Assembly (NCBI GenBank): GCA_918026815.1
Contig: CAKJVC010000139.1
Span: 434,001 to 498,000 of the forward strand
Direction: 5' to 3'
Source: Chalara sp. BL73
Lineage: Eukaryota > Ascomycota > Leotiomycetes > Helotiales
DNA: 64,000 nucleotides
The notes under the pieces were generated by a model. It had not been told where the DNA came from and searched no databases. It saw only the letters and a program-made list of their open reading frames with translations. Positions 11,090 to 23,265 of the stretch are shown in pieces. The position numbers and the translations under genes are program-made. The first letter of the stretch is position 1. Each line of letters begins with the position of its first letter.

Positions 11090-13190
11090 CTCAGTAGTAG
11101 CTGAGGAATAAAATAGAGCAGAACAACAATTAGTCATGCTTACTTACAGTTTTTTCTAATTTCAGAGCAGATGTTTGGCGTGGACGCCTGGACACGAAAT
11201 AGTCAGCCATATATTCCGTGCATGCCTGACCTTCCCAAGGGTCATATGTAAGTTTTAGTCGTCATCGCTAGAGTCTCAAGATTGTACTTCACCTCTAGTA
11301 TCAAAAAGTCAGAATCTCGTCATTGGGCTGATGGGCGTTGCTTTGGCGTACCAGTATGGCTTCAAAGGTTGTCGGCGGGATTTGAGCCAGAAGGTGGGAA
11401 CCCACGGACGCCTCAAAATGTACCATCGCAGATAGACCATTTGCTCTCACCCAAGTACGCGGATCTGAATGAAGTGTAAAAGAAGTGCTAAGACGCCGTT
11501 GAAGGGATAGTATTGAAGGAAGTAGATACGCATTCCGGTGGCTGCACTATCCTGTCTTTTGAAATCAAAAGTCTTGCTGCTAGGCATTTAATATACAACA
11601 GTGATGTTCAAAAACCTAAATAAATACAAGATAATTTTATACTACACTGTCACGGGATCACATCCCTGTATTTAACACGTCATTCTTTCTCTCTGTTATC
11701 AATTCAATCAATTGCAATACGACTAAATCAACACTTTTTTTACGTGATCTTGTTCCCTGACATACACGCTGCATCGGAGAAAAAAGTGACTATTAAGACT
11801 GCTTACAAATGCTAGGCATTTGTTTGATATAGCAATAGATAGAGCCTGGGCATGCCTCGACTGCTTAACTTGTTAGGTGTCAATATGGATCGGTAATGAG
11901 CAAACTTCCTCATGCTTAGGTTTGGTTTGTTCGCTTTCTTATACTGATTAATTATCAAATTCCTCGCACACCGGAAATCATCCTGGTTGCGCATTACTAT
12001 TCTCAGTATTTTAGGACTTGGTATTGCACTCTGGAGAGGGAGGCACAAAGAGAGTAGCCCTAAAAAACTGCAAAGCGAGCTTAGGAGTGACAATTCAACA
12101 GAAATGACGGTTGGTGAGGTTAAGGAGATTGGCGCTACAAACTTCTAGCTGCTACTGTTCTAAAGGAAAGTCCCGCAACGTTAAACGTTTGAGGTTGGCA
12201 ACAACCAAAATGGTTGCGACACGACTGCCACTACAAGTTCCCCTAAATGATTAAATTATTAAATGATCACCTCCTTTCAAAACGCCCACTCCCTCATTCT
12301 CAATTGTGCTTCTCGGCTGGAGATACTTCTACCTTGATATTTTACTTTTATTTATTGCACTTCTAGGCTGATTTGCATACCTACATATCACACATTTTTA
12401 ACATATTTAGTGCAGGGTGGCAGGAAATAAGAAAACCCACGGCGCTACATACATGTGCGCCAGACATTATTCAGCCTGGTCAAAGGATTCGACCACAATG
12501 GACTTGCTAAATTTGCGATCTTAGTCGCTATCGTCTAGCTCAAGAGTCTACTCTAAAGTCTCAACACGACTGCTATCTCCAAGATTAGTCAGACTCATCT
12601 GGACTTACCTTGCTAGTCTGGCAAAAGAATTGGTCAATGATTTTTTTTTAGATTGGCTATTGGCAACGGCATCACACTAAGCTTTTGACGCAAGAAGTTA
12701 TAGAAAGTTTTACCACGACTAAGGATTTTGCGGTATGGTAGGGGTTGCAATTAGCTTGCATAACCCCACATGTGAAACGGCCAAGCCTATTGGCCAAATT
12801 TGGCTTAGTCGTTCTTGGCATCAGGACCCCTATTTTCATCACTCTAGATAGTTGATTCTATTAGCTCTACAATCAATATCATATGCCCTATTCTACAACC
12901 TATTCTGTGATAAGATCACCTGCAATCTATCCGTTTGACACCACACGCTTGGGGGGCAGCGTTATGGGGATGCACAATAGGCCAATCATAAGTAATTTGG
13001 CGTTATTGATATGGAAAACCAGCCTTGTTCGCAGTTCTCTGCAGAACACTAGGTGTATATATTTCGCATCTGCCTCAGGAGAAACACCTCCTTCTAGATT
13101 GACATGCGTTCTCGTCGCCCACACTTCCCACAACATTCTTCCCCAAGCCAACAGCACCTCCTCCGCAATTCAATCGGCCAAAATCCACAA
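11090..13190. other. AT-rich, gene-poor stretch
   Basis: About 2.1 kb with no supported gene. Short open frames at 11282-11479 and 11812-12093 have no recognisable domain, no signal peptide and no intron support. Confidence 0.35.
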
Positions 13191-13191
13191 A

Positions 13192-14373
13192 ATGAGCAGC
13201 CTTACTTGCCAAATGGAATACGTAAGGTATGGCACAAAATAACATGAAAAAGATCGTCGCCTTGCCACCGTATCCCTTTACCTTCAACTCTTTATTAAAA
13301 ACTGCCTACTGATTATTGATTCCAACACAGGGGCGGAAATTCCTGCCTAAACGTTTCCAGAGTAGTTCTAGGTGCATGACTTACGGCGATCCAAATTGGC
13401 AAACATGGGTCCTACCCAATCATGAAGCATGCCTACGACCGTGGTATTAACACCTTCGATGTTGCGGACGCCTACTCGAACGGTCGATCCGAAGGAATTG
13501 TTAGCATATTCTCAAAAAAATATAATATCAAGCGCTAATCTATCGTCATCATGTCTAAAATAATTTTTCGAGTCGATGAGAAGTGAGGATCTCTGGATCC
13601 GGTAGGACAACAAAACAACGATGGCCTACAAGTTAATCAGGTTGGGTTATCGAGAAAGCATATTTTTGATGCTGTTGATGCAAGCATTGTGAGGCTAGGC
13701 CTTATATTGATGTCCTTCAGATTCATCGCTTAGATCGTGAGTCACCGATGGAGGAGATTATGAAGGCGCTCAATGATATCGTTGAGAGTGGAAAGGTGAG
13801 ATATCTTGGCGCTCTCTCCGTGAGATTGTAATAATCTGTTATATAATTCTCGGTACTGATTTATACCTTATAGATGGCAGCCTGGGAATTTCAGATGATC
13901 CAAATTATCGCAGAGAAACATGGTTGGCATAAGTTCATCTCGATGCAGGGCTTTTACAAACTTCTATACCGTGAGGAGGAGCGCGAAATGAACCCATACT
14001 GCAAGGCCACCGGCGTTGGGCTCTTTCCTTGGTCACCACTCGCTGCTGGTGTCCTTACATATTCTTAGCAGGATCGCTCAGGTAACCGTGAGAAGTCATA
14101 TGTGTTCTTGAAGGTGTTATTCCGTGGTTGAGAGAAGATGGCTGATAAGGAGATTGTTTCGCGTGCGCAGGAGATTGCAAAAAAAGGAGTCTTAGCATGG
14201 CATAGGTCGCTATGGGGTGGGTTTTTGCGAAGGGAGGAATGACGCCTATCTGTGGTCTGAATAGCAAGGAACGGATCGATCAAGCTGTTGAAGGAATCAA
14301 GGTTATACTGACTGAGGAGGAGTGTGCGTGCCTTGAGGAGCCATATTTGCCGAAAACGATTTCGGGACATTAA
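13192..14373 (+). pseudogene. aldo-keto reductase pseudogene
   Basis: Decayed NADPH-dependent aldo-keto reductase of the YakC/aryl-alcohol dehydrogenase type. From the ATG at 13192 (MSSLTCQMEYV, followed by a plausible donor GTAAGG) the similarity continues in pieces: NVSRVVLG, MTYGDPNWQTW, then MKHAYDRGINTFDVADAYSNG (the family's D-x-x-x-Y active-site stretch), a [11 protein letters not shown] segment, [12 protein letters not shown], then ATGVGLFPWSPLAAGVL and near the end TPICGLNSKERIDQA and LTEEECACLEEPY, ending at TAA 14371-14373. Pieces lie in several frames with stops between them (for example TAG after GVLTYS at about 14066, TGA near 14130), so no full product can be made. Length and order match a normal gene of about 340 codons with introns. 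Confidence 0.75.
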
Positions 14374-14940
14374 AGTGAGGCAAAAAGGTGACATGATTCT
14401 TTGTATATAGTGGGGAAGGAGATATTTAGTTACTGTTGCCATTAATAAAAATTCCTGTCTGAAATTATAGACCACTATAACGATGCAAATCTATGTGAGG
14501 TTGCTATTTTCATGCATTCTCTAATTTCTATTGCATATATGAACCGATTGTGACTATTTCTACCCGTCCAGAAATACCCCTTTCTTCCGTTCTATCCAGA
14601 TCATTTGTTCAAAACTTAATTCAAGCACATCATCACAACCCAAAATGCTTACTACATATACAGGCTGCATAATACGGGTAGTTGTCGCTCCACCCAGGGG
14701 CAAGCAGGGGGTAAGTTATTACGATATCCAGGTTATGTTTCCAAAATTGAATCCTGAGGCATCCCGCGCGTTGTATATTTACAAAAACAACAATAACTTT
14801 ATTGTTGGATTCCGATGAATAACTTAGATAGCGCCCATCCTTGATCTACTAGTATTTCTTTCATCAAGTGAGGCTATTTTGCGAGGGTGAGCTAGATGCT
14901 ATTCCTAAAGCTAACTGGCCTGTTTGTACGTAGATTAGCT

Positions 14941-15015
14941 ATTGAATGGGGGGGCAGGTCATGTGACACCGTCACATGACCCAGGAAGGGGCATATCCTC
15001 ATTCCTCCATTCAAT
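14941..15015. repeat. nested palindrome
   Basis: Inner arms GGTCATGTGAC (14957-14967) and GTCACATGACC (14971-14981) are perfect 11-bp inverse copies around a 3-bp spacer. Outer arms ATTGAATGG (14941-14949) and CCATTCAAT (15007-15015) are a second perfect 9-bp pair. It lies about 580 bp upstream of the DUF3425 gene. It may be a dimeric bZIP/bHLH-type binding site or the heart of a small hairpin element. Confidence 0.6.
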
Positions 15016-15590
15016 CTTCAACAATCAATCACATTCAACCTAAGCAATCCACGTAAAGACGTGGTGTTGCCACAGGTAGAGTGATCCGACATGGCCATTA
15101 ACAAATAATACATAGTATTGTACGACTAAGTACAACTATTCTCTCAATTTAATGTGGACCTCTGATGGGATTGTACACATAGTAAACATTAAATAATTCT
15201 TGATTCATGTTACGGCGAAGCCCAATTTAAAGAGAACTATGCGCACGATGCGTTTTTGCGACCACTCTATTAATCAACCCACCACTGTCCACAAGTACCT
15301 GTAAACGCGCATAGACATCTTTGTTTTTATTTAACCAATTTTTAAATAGCTCCAAACACGCCACGCTTAAAAGACTACACCGAAACTGGCGACTGGCGAG
15401 CCCATCGCACTCGGGTAAGCAATGTGCATTAGTGCAACACAAAGCGGAAGCTTAAAAATACCACCACACCATCCCGAGCATTTGAGGACGAGGCATTGTG
15501 CATCAACGTACAGAGCAGAGAAACGAAGTTTCATCAGCTTGCGGGCCCAGATGGAACCTCCAGGAAAGGCTTGAATGCTCGATACATGCG

Positions 15591-16667
15591 ATGGCACTCG
15601 CAGCGGCTACAGCTGAAGCGGAAACTGACGTCATTCCCATAAGGCTAGGGCGGATGCCGCAGCAGGCTACAACGCTCTTCCCAGATGATGACTGGACAGG
15701 CTTATCCAACCCTGCTGAGCGGAGGAAACGTCAGAATCGATTAAATCAGAGATCCTACAGTGAGTATTCCACATACGCCATGGTTCTGACTACAGCTTCA
15801 CAAGGAATTGCCACTGATTTGGAGCTGTTATGCTTGTCAGGAAAACGGAAAGAGAATGCATCACCACCATATGCTGAATCATATCCAGGAATGAAACGCA
15901 GTTCCAAGGGCAGAACCTTCTATGTCGATATCAGACCAGCAAATAGTAGAGCTAAACCAGATTCAGCCTCTAGTTCACCGGAACTCGATTTATGGAATGC
16001 ATTTCACACTGCAGCGGGAGATTCGGAGCTCAACCGCTCCGAACTTGCGCGCACAGCCACTCTATGTAAAGCTGCTTTGGCCTCCCCACAAACGATAATC
16101 GCCCAATTTAAGAAATGGGTCAAGCAAAATCAGAGAGGTGGCTCTCCAAAGGCAGATCAACTCCTGATACTAGTCAAGTTCAATATCTTCCGGGCTTTGA
16201 TCACCAATTCCATAACCCTTGGATTCCCGGCTGAAAACCGCATGGAAGACACAGCTCTATCCCCTTTCGCAAATCCCCAATGGTGCCAAACTAACTTAGT
16301 TGCATTACCGGCAACTCTCCGACCAACCAAGCTCCAGTGCGAAATAGCACACCACCCTTGGATTGATCTGCTGCCGATACCGAGGATGCGAGATAACCTC
16401 TTACGTGCAGAGGAGACGTATGATGATTTAGAGTTATGTGCTGATCTTGTTGGATATTTTAATTCTCCAGTAGTGAGGAACGGTATGATCATTTGGGGTG
16501 AGCCTTGGGATGCGGCGGGATGGGAAGTCACGAAAGAGTTCCTGGAACGTTGGGGTTGGACAATTAGAGGATGTTTAGAACTTTTCAAGTCTACGAATTA
16601 TTGGCGTTCACGGCGTGGGGAGTGTCCCTTGAATTTTGATAAATTTTTAATTGAAGAGGTGGGATAA
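15591..16667 (+). CDS. DUF3425 protein with bZIP-like basic stretch
   Basis: A 358-residue protein from the ATG at 15591 (MALAAATAEAETD). Residues about 44-56 read RRKRQNRLNQRSY, the start of the basic region found in fungal bZIP proteins linked to DUF3425. The DUF3425 domain fills the C-terminal half: HHPWIDLLPIPRMRDNLL, then IIWGEPWDAAGWEVT and FKSTNYWRSRRGECPL, all family hallmarks. Such proteins are presumed nuclear regulators of stress or secondary metabolism. The continuation of the basic region and a leucine zipper are missing: after RSY the frame runs into non-basic sequence. A 36-bp in-frame GTGAGT...CTACAG segment begins exactly there (about 15760-15795) but is too short for a usual intron and its removal does not restore the zipper. 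The DUF3425 call is firm; DNA binding is doubtful. Confidence 0.8.
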   Translation: MALAAATAEAETDVIPIRLGRMPQQATTLFPDDDWTGLSNPAERRKRQNRLNQRSYSEYSTYAMVLTTASQGIATDLELLCLSGKRKENASPPYAESYPGMKRSSKGRTFYVDIRPANSRAKPDSASSSPELDLWNAFHTAAGDSELNRSELARTATLCKAALASPQTIIAQFKKWVKQNQRGGSPKADQLLILVKFNIFRALITNSITLGFPAENRMEDTALSPFANPQWCQTNLVALPATLRPTKLQCEIAHHPWIDLLPIPRMRDNLLRAEETYDDLELCADLVGYFNSPVVRNGMIIWGEPWDAAGWEVTKEFLERWGWTIRGCLELFKSTNYWRSRRGECPLNFDKFLIEEVG

Positions 16668-18059
16668 AGGATGAAAGCCTGTATAAGGCAATTTATCTTG
16701 GAAAAGGCGGGAGCTTGCTGCGAGACATTTTGACCGATACGCACTAGCCTGTATTTGCAACTTGGAATAAGTTTAAAATATTGGATCAGATTGTTACAAA
16801 TAGCCTAACTTAATGTTGCGATCATGAGTCCTGTGGGGGGCTGGTGTCCTGGGACGGTATAGACCCAGGTAAGTATGCTCTAGAAGGCTCTGAAGGCTCC
16901 GAAGCGTTGTAAGTTCCTAGAACCTCACGCTATCGTAATATGAAGTTTATGTAATCCGATTGTTCGGCCACGGTATATAGCAGCGAGATCACGTAATGAA
17001 TCGCAGATCCTTTGAGTGATTAAGGATCCAGGATCCTGTGGTCTACAGGGCCTTCATATAAACAAAGCAATTTTAACATAGTAGAAGCTTCGTGTTCAAT
17101 TTAAATAATATTTCTATAGTTGTTATTGGGATCTTCAGTTGTATGTGATACACCTACTTCTTCCCAGACTTCCACAACTCAGCGTGCTCTTCTGTCCGTA
17201 GGTCATCGGACATATATGACGTAACTCCTAGTCTACAATTTAATGGAACCAAAAGTAAAAAAGAAGATCAAAATCTATTTTATAGCGTAACAAACTAATG
17301 AACTAGTGTATTTCTAGCTAAAGAGAAGTATATATCCAGGACATGTAGGATGTTGGCTAAAATGATAGTTCTTGCATAGAACAGTCTCTAGTTAATTTGG
17401 GATGTTGTCACGAGTTCAAATACAGGCGCCGTTACAGCTGTTTGTTGGGATTTTTATACAAAGATTTCAAATTAAAAAAAAGAGGAAAAAAGAAAGCTAG
17501 TGCTTGTAGCGCCTTTATATAAAAGGATATATCCCGTGATCAAGGCCCTGCCTTTAACAGCCGAGCCAATGAGATGACCCGTAGGTAGCTCGACTTGCGG
17601 ATCATGTGACCAAATCCGTGACACTTCAGGTTAAATTCGTATTCTGAGAAAAAATGGGCAAAATCATTAAATTAAACTATTTTATAAAGCTTTTTGTCAC
17701 TTAGCGTACTTTAGTACAATACCATACTCATATTGACAAGAGATCGAGTAAGGAACAAAAGCTATCTACGTGTACAAAGGAATTGTCAGGAATTGGCTTA
17801 CGTAATAGGCCAAGGAACAGGAAAATTTCTTACAGGTCTACAACGTAGATACAGATCATACAATACAAGCACTCAACAACCCGTATTCTATCGACGTGAT
17901 ACGTCTCTCAATATCATATTTCTGACAGGAATGTACATGTCGGTAAGTCACGTGACTAGATGGCTAAGCCTTCGACTGGGTATGTGGGCATATAAAATTT
18001 CTGGCAATTATGTAACCCCAACCCTAATCCTCGGAGCGACAAAGGAATTAGGTTGATCG
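16668..18059. other. gene-poor AT-rich stretch
   Basis: About 1.4 kb downstream of the DUF3425 gene with no supported gene. It has short AT-rich microsatellite-like patches and one TCATGTGACC near 17603 that resembles half of the palindrome at 14957. Confidence 0.35.
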
Positions 18060-18720
18060 CAGACTTTAACCCCAAGAGATCTTGCATCATTCCTTTTGAC
18101 CAAAGACAAAGATGTTCAAGAGCAATGGGAAGACCATTTAGAAAAGAGGAAAGCAGGGGCTTCTCGAGAGCTCTTCCTTAAACAAGAACACTCAAAATGT
18201 TGGCTCAAATAGCGTGCTCCAGTCAAGTATGTTGACGGTGCATGGCTTGGAAATATCACAAAGCCACTATTCCTTTCGCTCTTCGTCGTATGAACAAAAA
18301 TGCATGGCAAATCATGTCAGAAGAGCTGGTTGCTCAGCCTCTCATCTCATTATTTCCTCACGAGTTTCTCCTCAAGATGCTCAGTTTTAACGTGCATTAT
18401 GAGGCGCTTACATGGGGCACCTAAGGGCTATCAAAGAGTGGAAGGAGTTGAAGCTTAATGACTACTACTTCCTACTGCATGTCTCGATTGACATCGCCGA
18501 CTCGGGACATACTACAATTTCGTATCAGACAGCTGTGGATTACATTGGCCATATATAAGAAACAAAGGTACGCCTGCCGCCGATCGAGCATGGAGGCGGG
18601 TCCAAGCTGGCTTCTTCCTATCTGAGACTCTTCCCGTATCTCCACAAGCCCTATTGCTGGAATTTGACAGTTATCAAGTGGTATTGCCATTATTTTATCC
18701 GGTTTCACAGCATCGGCACA
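18060..18720 (+). pseudogene. haem-oxygenase-like iron redox enzyme, pseudogene
   Basis: Pieces of a fungal protein of the iron-containing redox enzyme group (haem-oxygenase-like fold). In order: TLTPRDLASFLLTKDKD, WEDHLEKRKAGASRELFL, an in-frame TAG, then APVKYVDGAWLGNI; after a one-base shift, HKATIPFALRRMNKNAWQIM and MLSFNVHYEALTW; a stop, then AIKEWKELKLNDYYFLLHVS and DSGHTTISYQTAVDYI. The pieces are collinear and close together, so this is one gene broken by stops and a frameshift rather than several small genes. The start and end are not preserved. The family name is from memory of similar fungal proteins and should be checked by a profile search; that it is a broken gene is clear. Confidence 0.55.
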
Positions 18721-18724
18721 ACTT

Positions 18725-19633
18725 GACAAGAGCGCACCCGCCGTGACTGAGTATGGCGAAAATAAATGGTTCCGTGTTGTTATTTACACTGGAGTCATAG
18801 TGAGTATTGTAAGTTTGGGTCTAGGTGGCAGATTTTTGAAATCGTCCAAGAATTTGGGTGAAGTTGCAAATCAAGCGAGCTAGAAGTAGGGTATAAGACG
18901 AAAAAGGGATAGCAAGGATGCTGACTTTGCTGATAAGCCTTGGTATCAGTTTGCAATAAATCACCACTTATTGCCGTTACTACTATTGCTGTGTGTTCTA
19001 TACCAAGCCCAGTTACTATACTGACACCTGATTAAAGAGAGTTCTTCTTTTATTTTGCCTCTTTCGGTCTTCTTTTCTCGTTAACTACACCCCGGATTAA
19101 GAAACTATATAGAATGATGCTCCACTAGCATCTTAATATCTGCCTATTACCAAGCTAGTAAGAATGGATGATAAATGTCTGTAGGTAGATTTATACCGCA
19201 AACTAGATCCTCCCCCATATAATATACCACCATAGCATCGCCTTATCCTTCGGTATGCTATAGGTCAAAGCAAGTTGTTGACTTTGAATACAAAATTTTG
19301 CTCCATAACCATTTTAGTGACAAATAGCTCCTACAAACGACAGAGCGGTGGGGATGAGTGATTGGTAATTCGGCGGGAAATATAATTGCCTAACAAAACA
19401 AGTCTCTTTTAAGTTAGCTGAAGCAAATACTTTGCATATTCTATAGGTATACAAGGTTTTCTACAGCTGTGGATAGAGGAACTTACCCGACCGGGATTTT
19501 TCATCACACTGCTTGCTCAATCAATTCCGACGTTGGAATGTAGAAAGACGACTTGCAGTAAGCGTAATTTTAACGTTTATTAATAGCCGTATAAGATCCT
19601 AGCCATGACTGTGATATGATTGGCATACCTATA
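18725..19633. other. intergenic, AT-rich
   Basis: Downstream of the hydantoinase gene's stop. No open frame of note and no recognisable RNA gene. Likely 3' flanking DNA. Confidence 0.35.
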
Positions 19634-22600
19634 TTATACCCCAAACTCCTCAATGACGCTGCGGGCTGCGGTAAAGTTATTATCAATCCTGACGTAAGGC
19701 ATCTTCAATCCAAATCCCTCTGGACCTCCAACCTTCATACCCTCCTCCGTGGTCCACAGTGGATGTGCAGGCAGTGCAATGACATTGACTCGTAATCCAT
19801 ACCGCAGATCCTGGGAGCCGATTGCCTCGCCATCTTGACCAAGAATCGAAATGAGGTCTGGGACAGTGCAAATGATCCTCCGAGACTCTTCAGATCCGAG
19901 TGGATTGCTCAAAGCGACGTACAAGTACTCATTCTGGAAAGGGATGATCACGTGGCTATCGTTCGGAGCTGCCTGTTTACTTGTGTTGGCAGACTCCCGC
20001 TCCTCTTCGCCTAGAGGGGCGATGATGACAGAGCCCATGGTATACCCACCACCAATAGATCGATGGACGTCTATGATCTTACCAGTGAAGAGGAGTTTTC
20101 CAGTGCAAACATTAAACTAATACTAGTGTTAGTAAAGATCCTTGATAATACAGAGGAGAGTAATGCAACTCACAATTGCATCCACGTAACTAAAATTCTT
20201 GCGTCGAGCGCTATGAACTGCCCGGCCGAGATACCATGCTAGGGACACTGTGTTGGGGACACCCTGAGACTTAATTAAGGAGCCAGGCATCGGTCTCGAG
20301 CTCACGGTACAGGCTAGACCGAGCTCTATTGCCGTAGTTCTAAGGATCTTCTCTAGTCGTGTAGGCGAGTCTGCGTTCTGTTTTTATTAGCATAGGTCAT
20401 ATCGTTAATTTGGTTATCGCTTACTAAAACTACGGTGGTATTTCCCCGTGCATCGACGAGCACACAGGGGGTAAGCGAATAACCATAAATACCGAAAGTA
20501 GCTAACAAAAGTCAGACAAAAAGACAAAGTCAAGGGAATTCTTCCAACTAACAGTGGCACATGGTGGGATAGGCTCTACCCATGGAATCACCGTCGACGA
20601 TGGGAACGTCGAAATAAACGCTACAAGGGAAGATACTCATTCCGTTTCCACCACCGCTATGCCTAGTCAATGCCAATTTACTCTATATCAAGTTTCAGGA
20701 ACACATCGCTTACATTTCGTCAGTGTACAAGCCATCGATCGAATTGTTGCCCACAATCTTGTTGACGGCGTTGATACCAATTGCGAGTTCATTCCCTCCA
20801 CCAATGCGTTCGTTGATAACACTTGGGCTGCCATACCACGACCCAAAGCTAAAGTTGTCGGTGTCATTAACAGTTTTAGGAGAAATGACCCTCATCTTCC
20901 TCTCGCCGCCATTTCGGAGAGCATGCAAGGCCTTGAGGTACTCATAGTGTGTCGGCCCACCACCTCCAGTTCCAAGCACCCCGCACCCAGTGGCGATCAT
21001 TTCGAGATCAACCTCCGAAAGGTACCAGACGCCATTCTTCACGTCAGGCCGGTAGAGATCTAGATCTACATGGAGAGATGGCTTGCAAGTGGGCACTAGA
21101 GCGTTAGCGACGTCAACCTTCGGATTCTCATCTTCATCACCATCCTGCTCGCTAAACACTAGAAGTGAAGGGCGAGGAGTCAGCTCATCTGGAATCGCCA
21201 GATGACCGACGGCTCGAATTTGGATCCGCACTGCGTTGTTAGGCATGTATTGGAGCGGCATCTTATTGATTTCAACAATCCGAACATCCTCTCGGGCCGC
21301 GCCCCTCTGGACAGCCAAATCTACGGCTTTGGCACATGCAGCATCAACGACCGCCTTTTCCGAACGGTCCGCTAAGATTTCGACGGTATCAATCTCGCCA
21401 GAAACCTTGGCGATTGCAGCGCCGACCGCGTTCGCTGCTCCCTGATGGATTGGCACAATACACTTGCTCACACCTTTGAGATTTTCGGTGACAAGAAGAG
21501 CACCACCTCCTACGAGTAGGACGTGCACGGGCGCTTCAGAGACTTTCATCTGCTCAACGATGCCCTCCAGCATCATCTTTATCTTCTTACGTGCCTTCTC
21601 CACGAGCGATTTGGGAACATCCTTAACTAGCTCGGCATCTCCGAGCGTCTCTTTGCCTAGAGCAACAATAATGTCACTTGATGTCAATATTTGACCACCA
21701 AACACTTTAGCTTCTTGCTGAATTCGACGACCGACCGACGCAGGCCCAACGCTAACCTCATTCGTCTGAGGGTCGAAATGGATCTTGCTACCTCCACCCA
21801 AGCCAATGGAGACGACTTCAGGCATGGAGAAGGCGGTGCGGACACCCCCGATCTCGACGAAGCCGGAAGCTTGACGGGGAAAGCCTGATGGTAACAGCAT
21901 GCATACATCAGTCGTCGTGCCTCCAATATCAACGACGAGAACTTGAGGCTCTGCCACGTCTGATTCAGAAATCGCGTCTGCTCGTTTCTTGCGATCTAGT
22001 CCAGCAAGGAATGCAGCACCCGTCATGCTGTTAGTCGGGCCACTGGCAAATGTCTTGATGGGGCATTCTGCCGCGGTGTCAGCATCAATTAAGGTTCCGT
22101 CATTTTGTGACAGGTAGAGCGGGCAGGCAAGTTTCAGCCTGGCCATGGCGCGATTGAAGCTCTTCTTCACTTGACGGCCAGTTCGAAGGATAGCGGCGTT
22201 GAGGATGGTGGCATTTTCTCGCTCCAGCAAACCTGTAGGGCCAATATCGCGAGAGCAGACGATGTTTAGCTCAGGTGCTGCTTGGAGTAGGATCCTCTTG
22301 CATTCCTCCTCGTGCAATCCCTTTTGGTCAAGTGGAGAAAATACACCCACCAGCGCAACTGATTTAATACCAGATGCGACAATTTCTCGGGCCGCCTCCT
22401 TGATCTGCAGCGGGCTCAAAGGTGCAATTTCTCGTCCATCAATCTCCAATCCGCCGTCAAGATAGTGAGTTCCTCCATCAAGGATGTTACGTAGGCCGAC
22501 AGGGAAATCTGAAAAAGGCGGGATCTGTCGAGTAAAAGGACCGCATAACCGCACCACCGCGACGCGATCTAGTCTCCTCGCGTCGGCTTCAATCAGGGCG

Positions 22601-22833
22601 TTAATAAAGTGCGTGGTTCCAATAGTGACACTCAAAACACGGCTCTGCTCGATCCCGGAGTCTTGGATAACGGCGCGGATGGCGGATTCAATGCCGCTGG
22701 TAATGTCTTTGGTTGTTGAGGCTTTGCAGGAAGCCAACACGCCACGGCCGGGCCCATCAACGGCCCGGATGTCAAGGATAGCCGCATCCGTGTTGGTACC
22801 CCCAACGTCAACTCCGATGCGGTACAGAGACAT
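19634..22833 (-). CDS. hydantoinase/oxoprolinase-DUF917 fusion
   Basis: A 997-residue predicted cytosolic hydrolase of cyclic amides (hydantoin or 5-oxoproline type, ATP-dependent in characterised relatives). Five exons: 20714-22833, 20553-20662, 20425-20501, 20174-20377 and 19634-20116, with introns of 51, 51, 47 and 57 bp; all phases close. The N-terminal Hydant_A_N domain starts with GVDVGGTNTDAAILD (residues 7-21); the hydantoinase A domain has FASGPTNSMTGA (about 263) and VVDIGGTTTDVCML (about 300), the sugar-kinase-fold nucleotide loops. From about residue 613 a DUF917 domain follows: LGTGGGGPTHYEY, then GGGNGMSIFPCSVYFDVPIV and DGDSMGRAYPTM, the last pieces spanning introns. It is transcribed away from the NCS1 permease gene with 432 bp between the starts. 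The hydantoinase B subunit gene is absent; fusion to DUF917 is a known fungal and bacterial form. Substrate is not fixed by sequence. Confidence 0.93.
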
Positions 22834-23265
22834 AGTGTGTCACGTGGTTTGATGGCGGCCGAGGCGCTGTGGTTTTGACGATTCTCATGAGCAAGATGCC
22901 TTTTTGTATTTATATTTGTATTTGTATCGCTAAACTCCTTGACTACTACCGGGCCGACAAAATCCCTTATACGACGAATATTCCAAGGACTGCTGGCAAC
23001 GAACGAGAGGCGACGGATGATCAAGGTTCGCCGATGGCTTCGGTTGACCGATCAAGTTGGCCTATCTTCTATCCCAAGGGTTGACGCTTAGCCAATCAGG
23101 GCGGCGCCGTCGGTCTAATATCGAGATAAGGCCAATAAATTCAGCCTAAGGCAGCTATTTAGACATTGGCAGAACGCTCTTAAGAGGTCATGTATTCGCT
23201 TCAGTACTTTTCAAAAGCTTGCGACCCCAAGTGTTTTTCCGTCAAGTCTCCCAGTTTCAGCTAAC
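22834..23265. promoter_or_regulatory. shared divergent promoter with GATA and CCAAT sites
   Basis: The 432 bp between the hydantoinase and permease starts. It holds GATA-factor sites (AGATAAG at about 23124-23130; inverse copies CTATCT at 23062-23067 and CTATC at 23069-23073), two CCAAT boxes (23092-23096 and 23132-23136) and an E-box CACGTG near 22840. HGATAR sites are bound by AreA/NIT2-type nitrogen regulators, which fits nitrogen-controlled expression of both genes (inference). Such short motifs also occur by chance. Confidence 0.5.

Noticed and set aside
20554..21063. 169-codon plus-strand frame over the end of the hydantoinase gene
   Set aside because: Antisense shadow of exons 1-2 of that gene.
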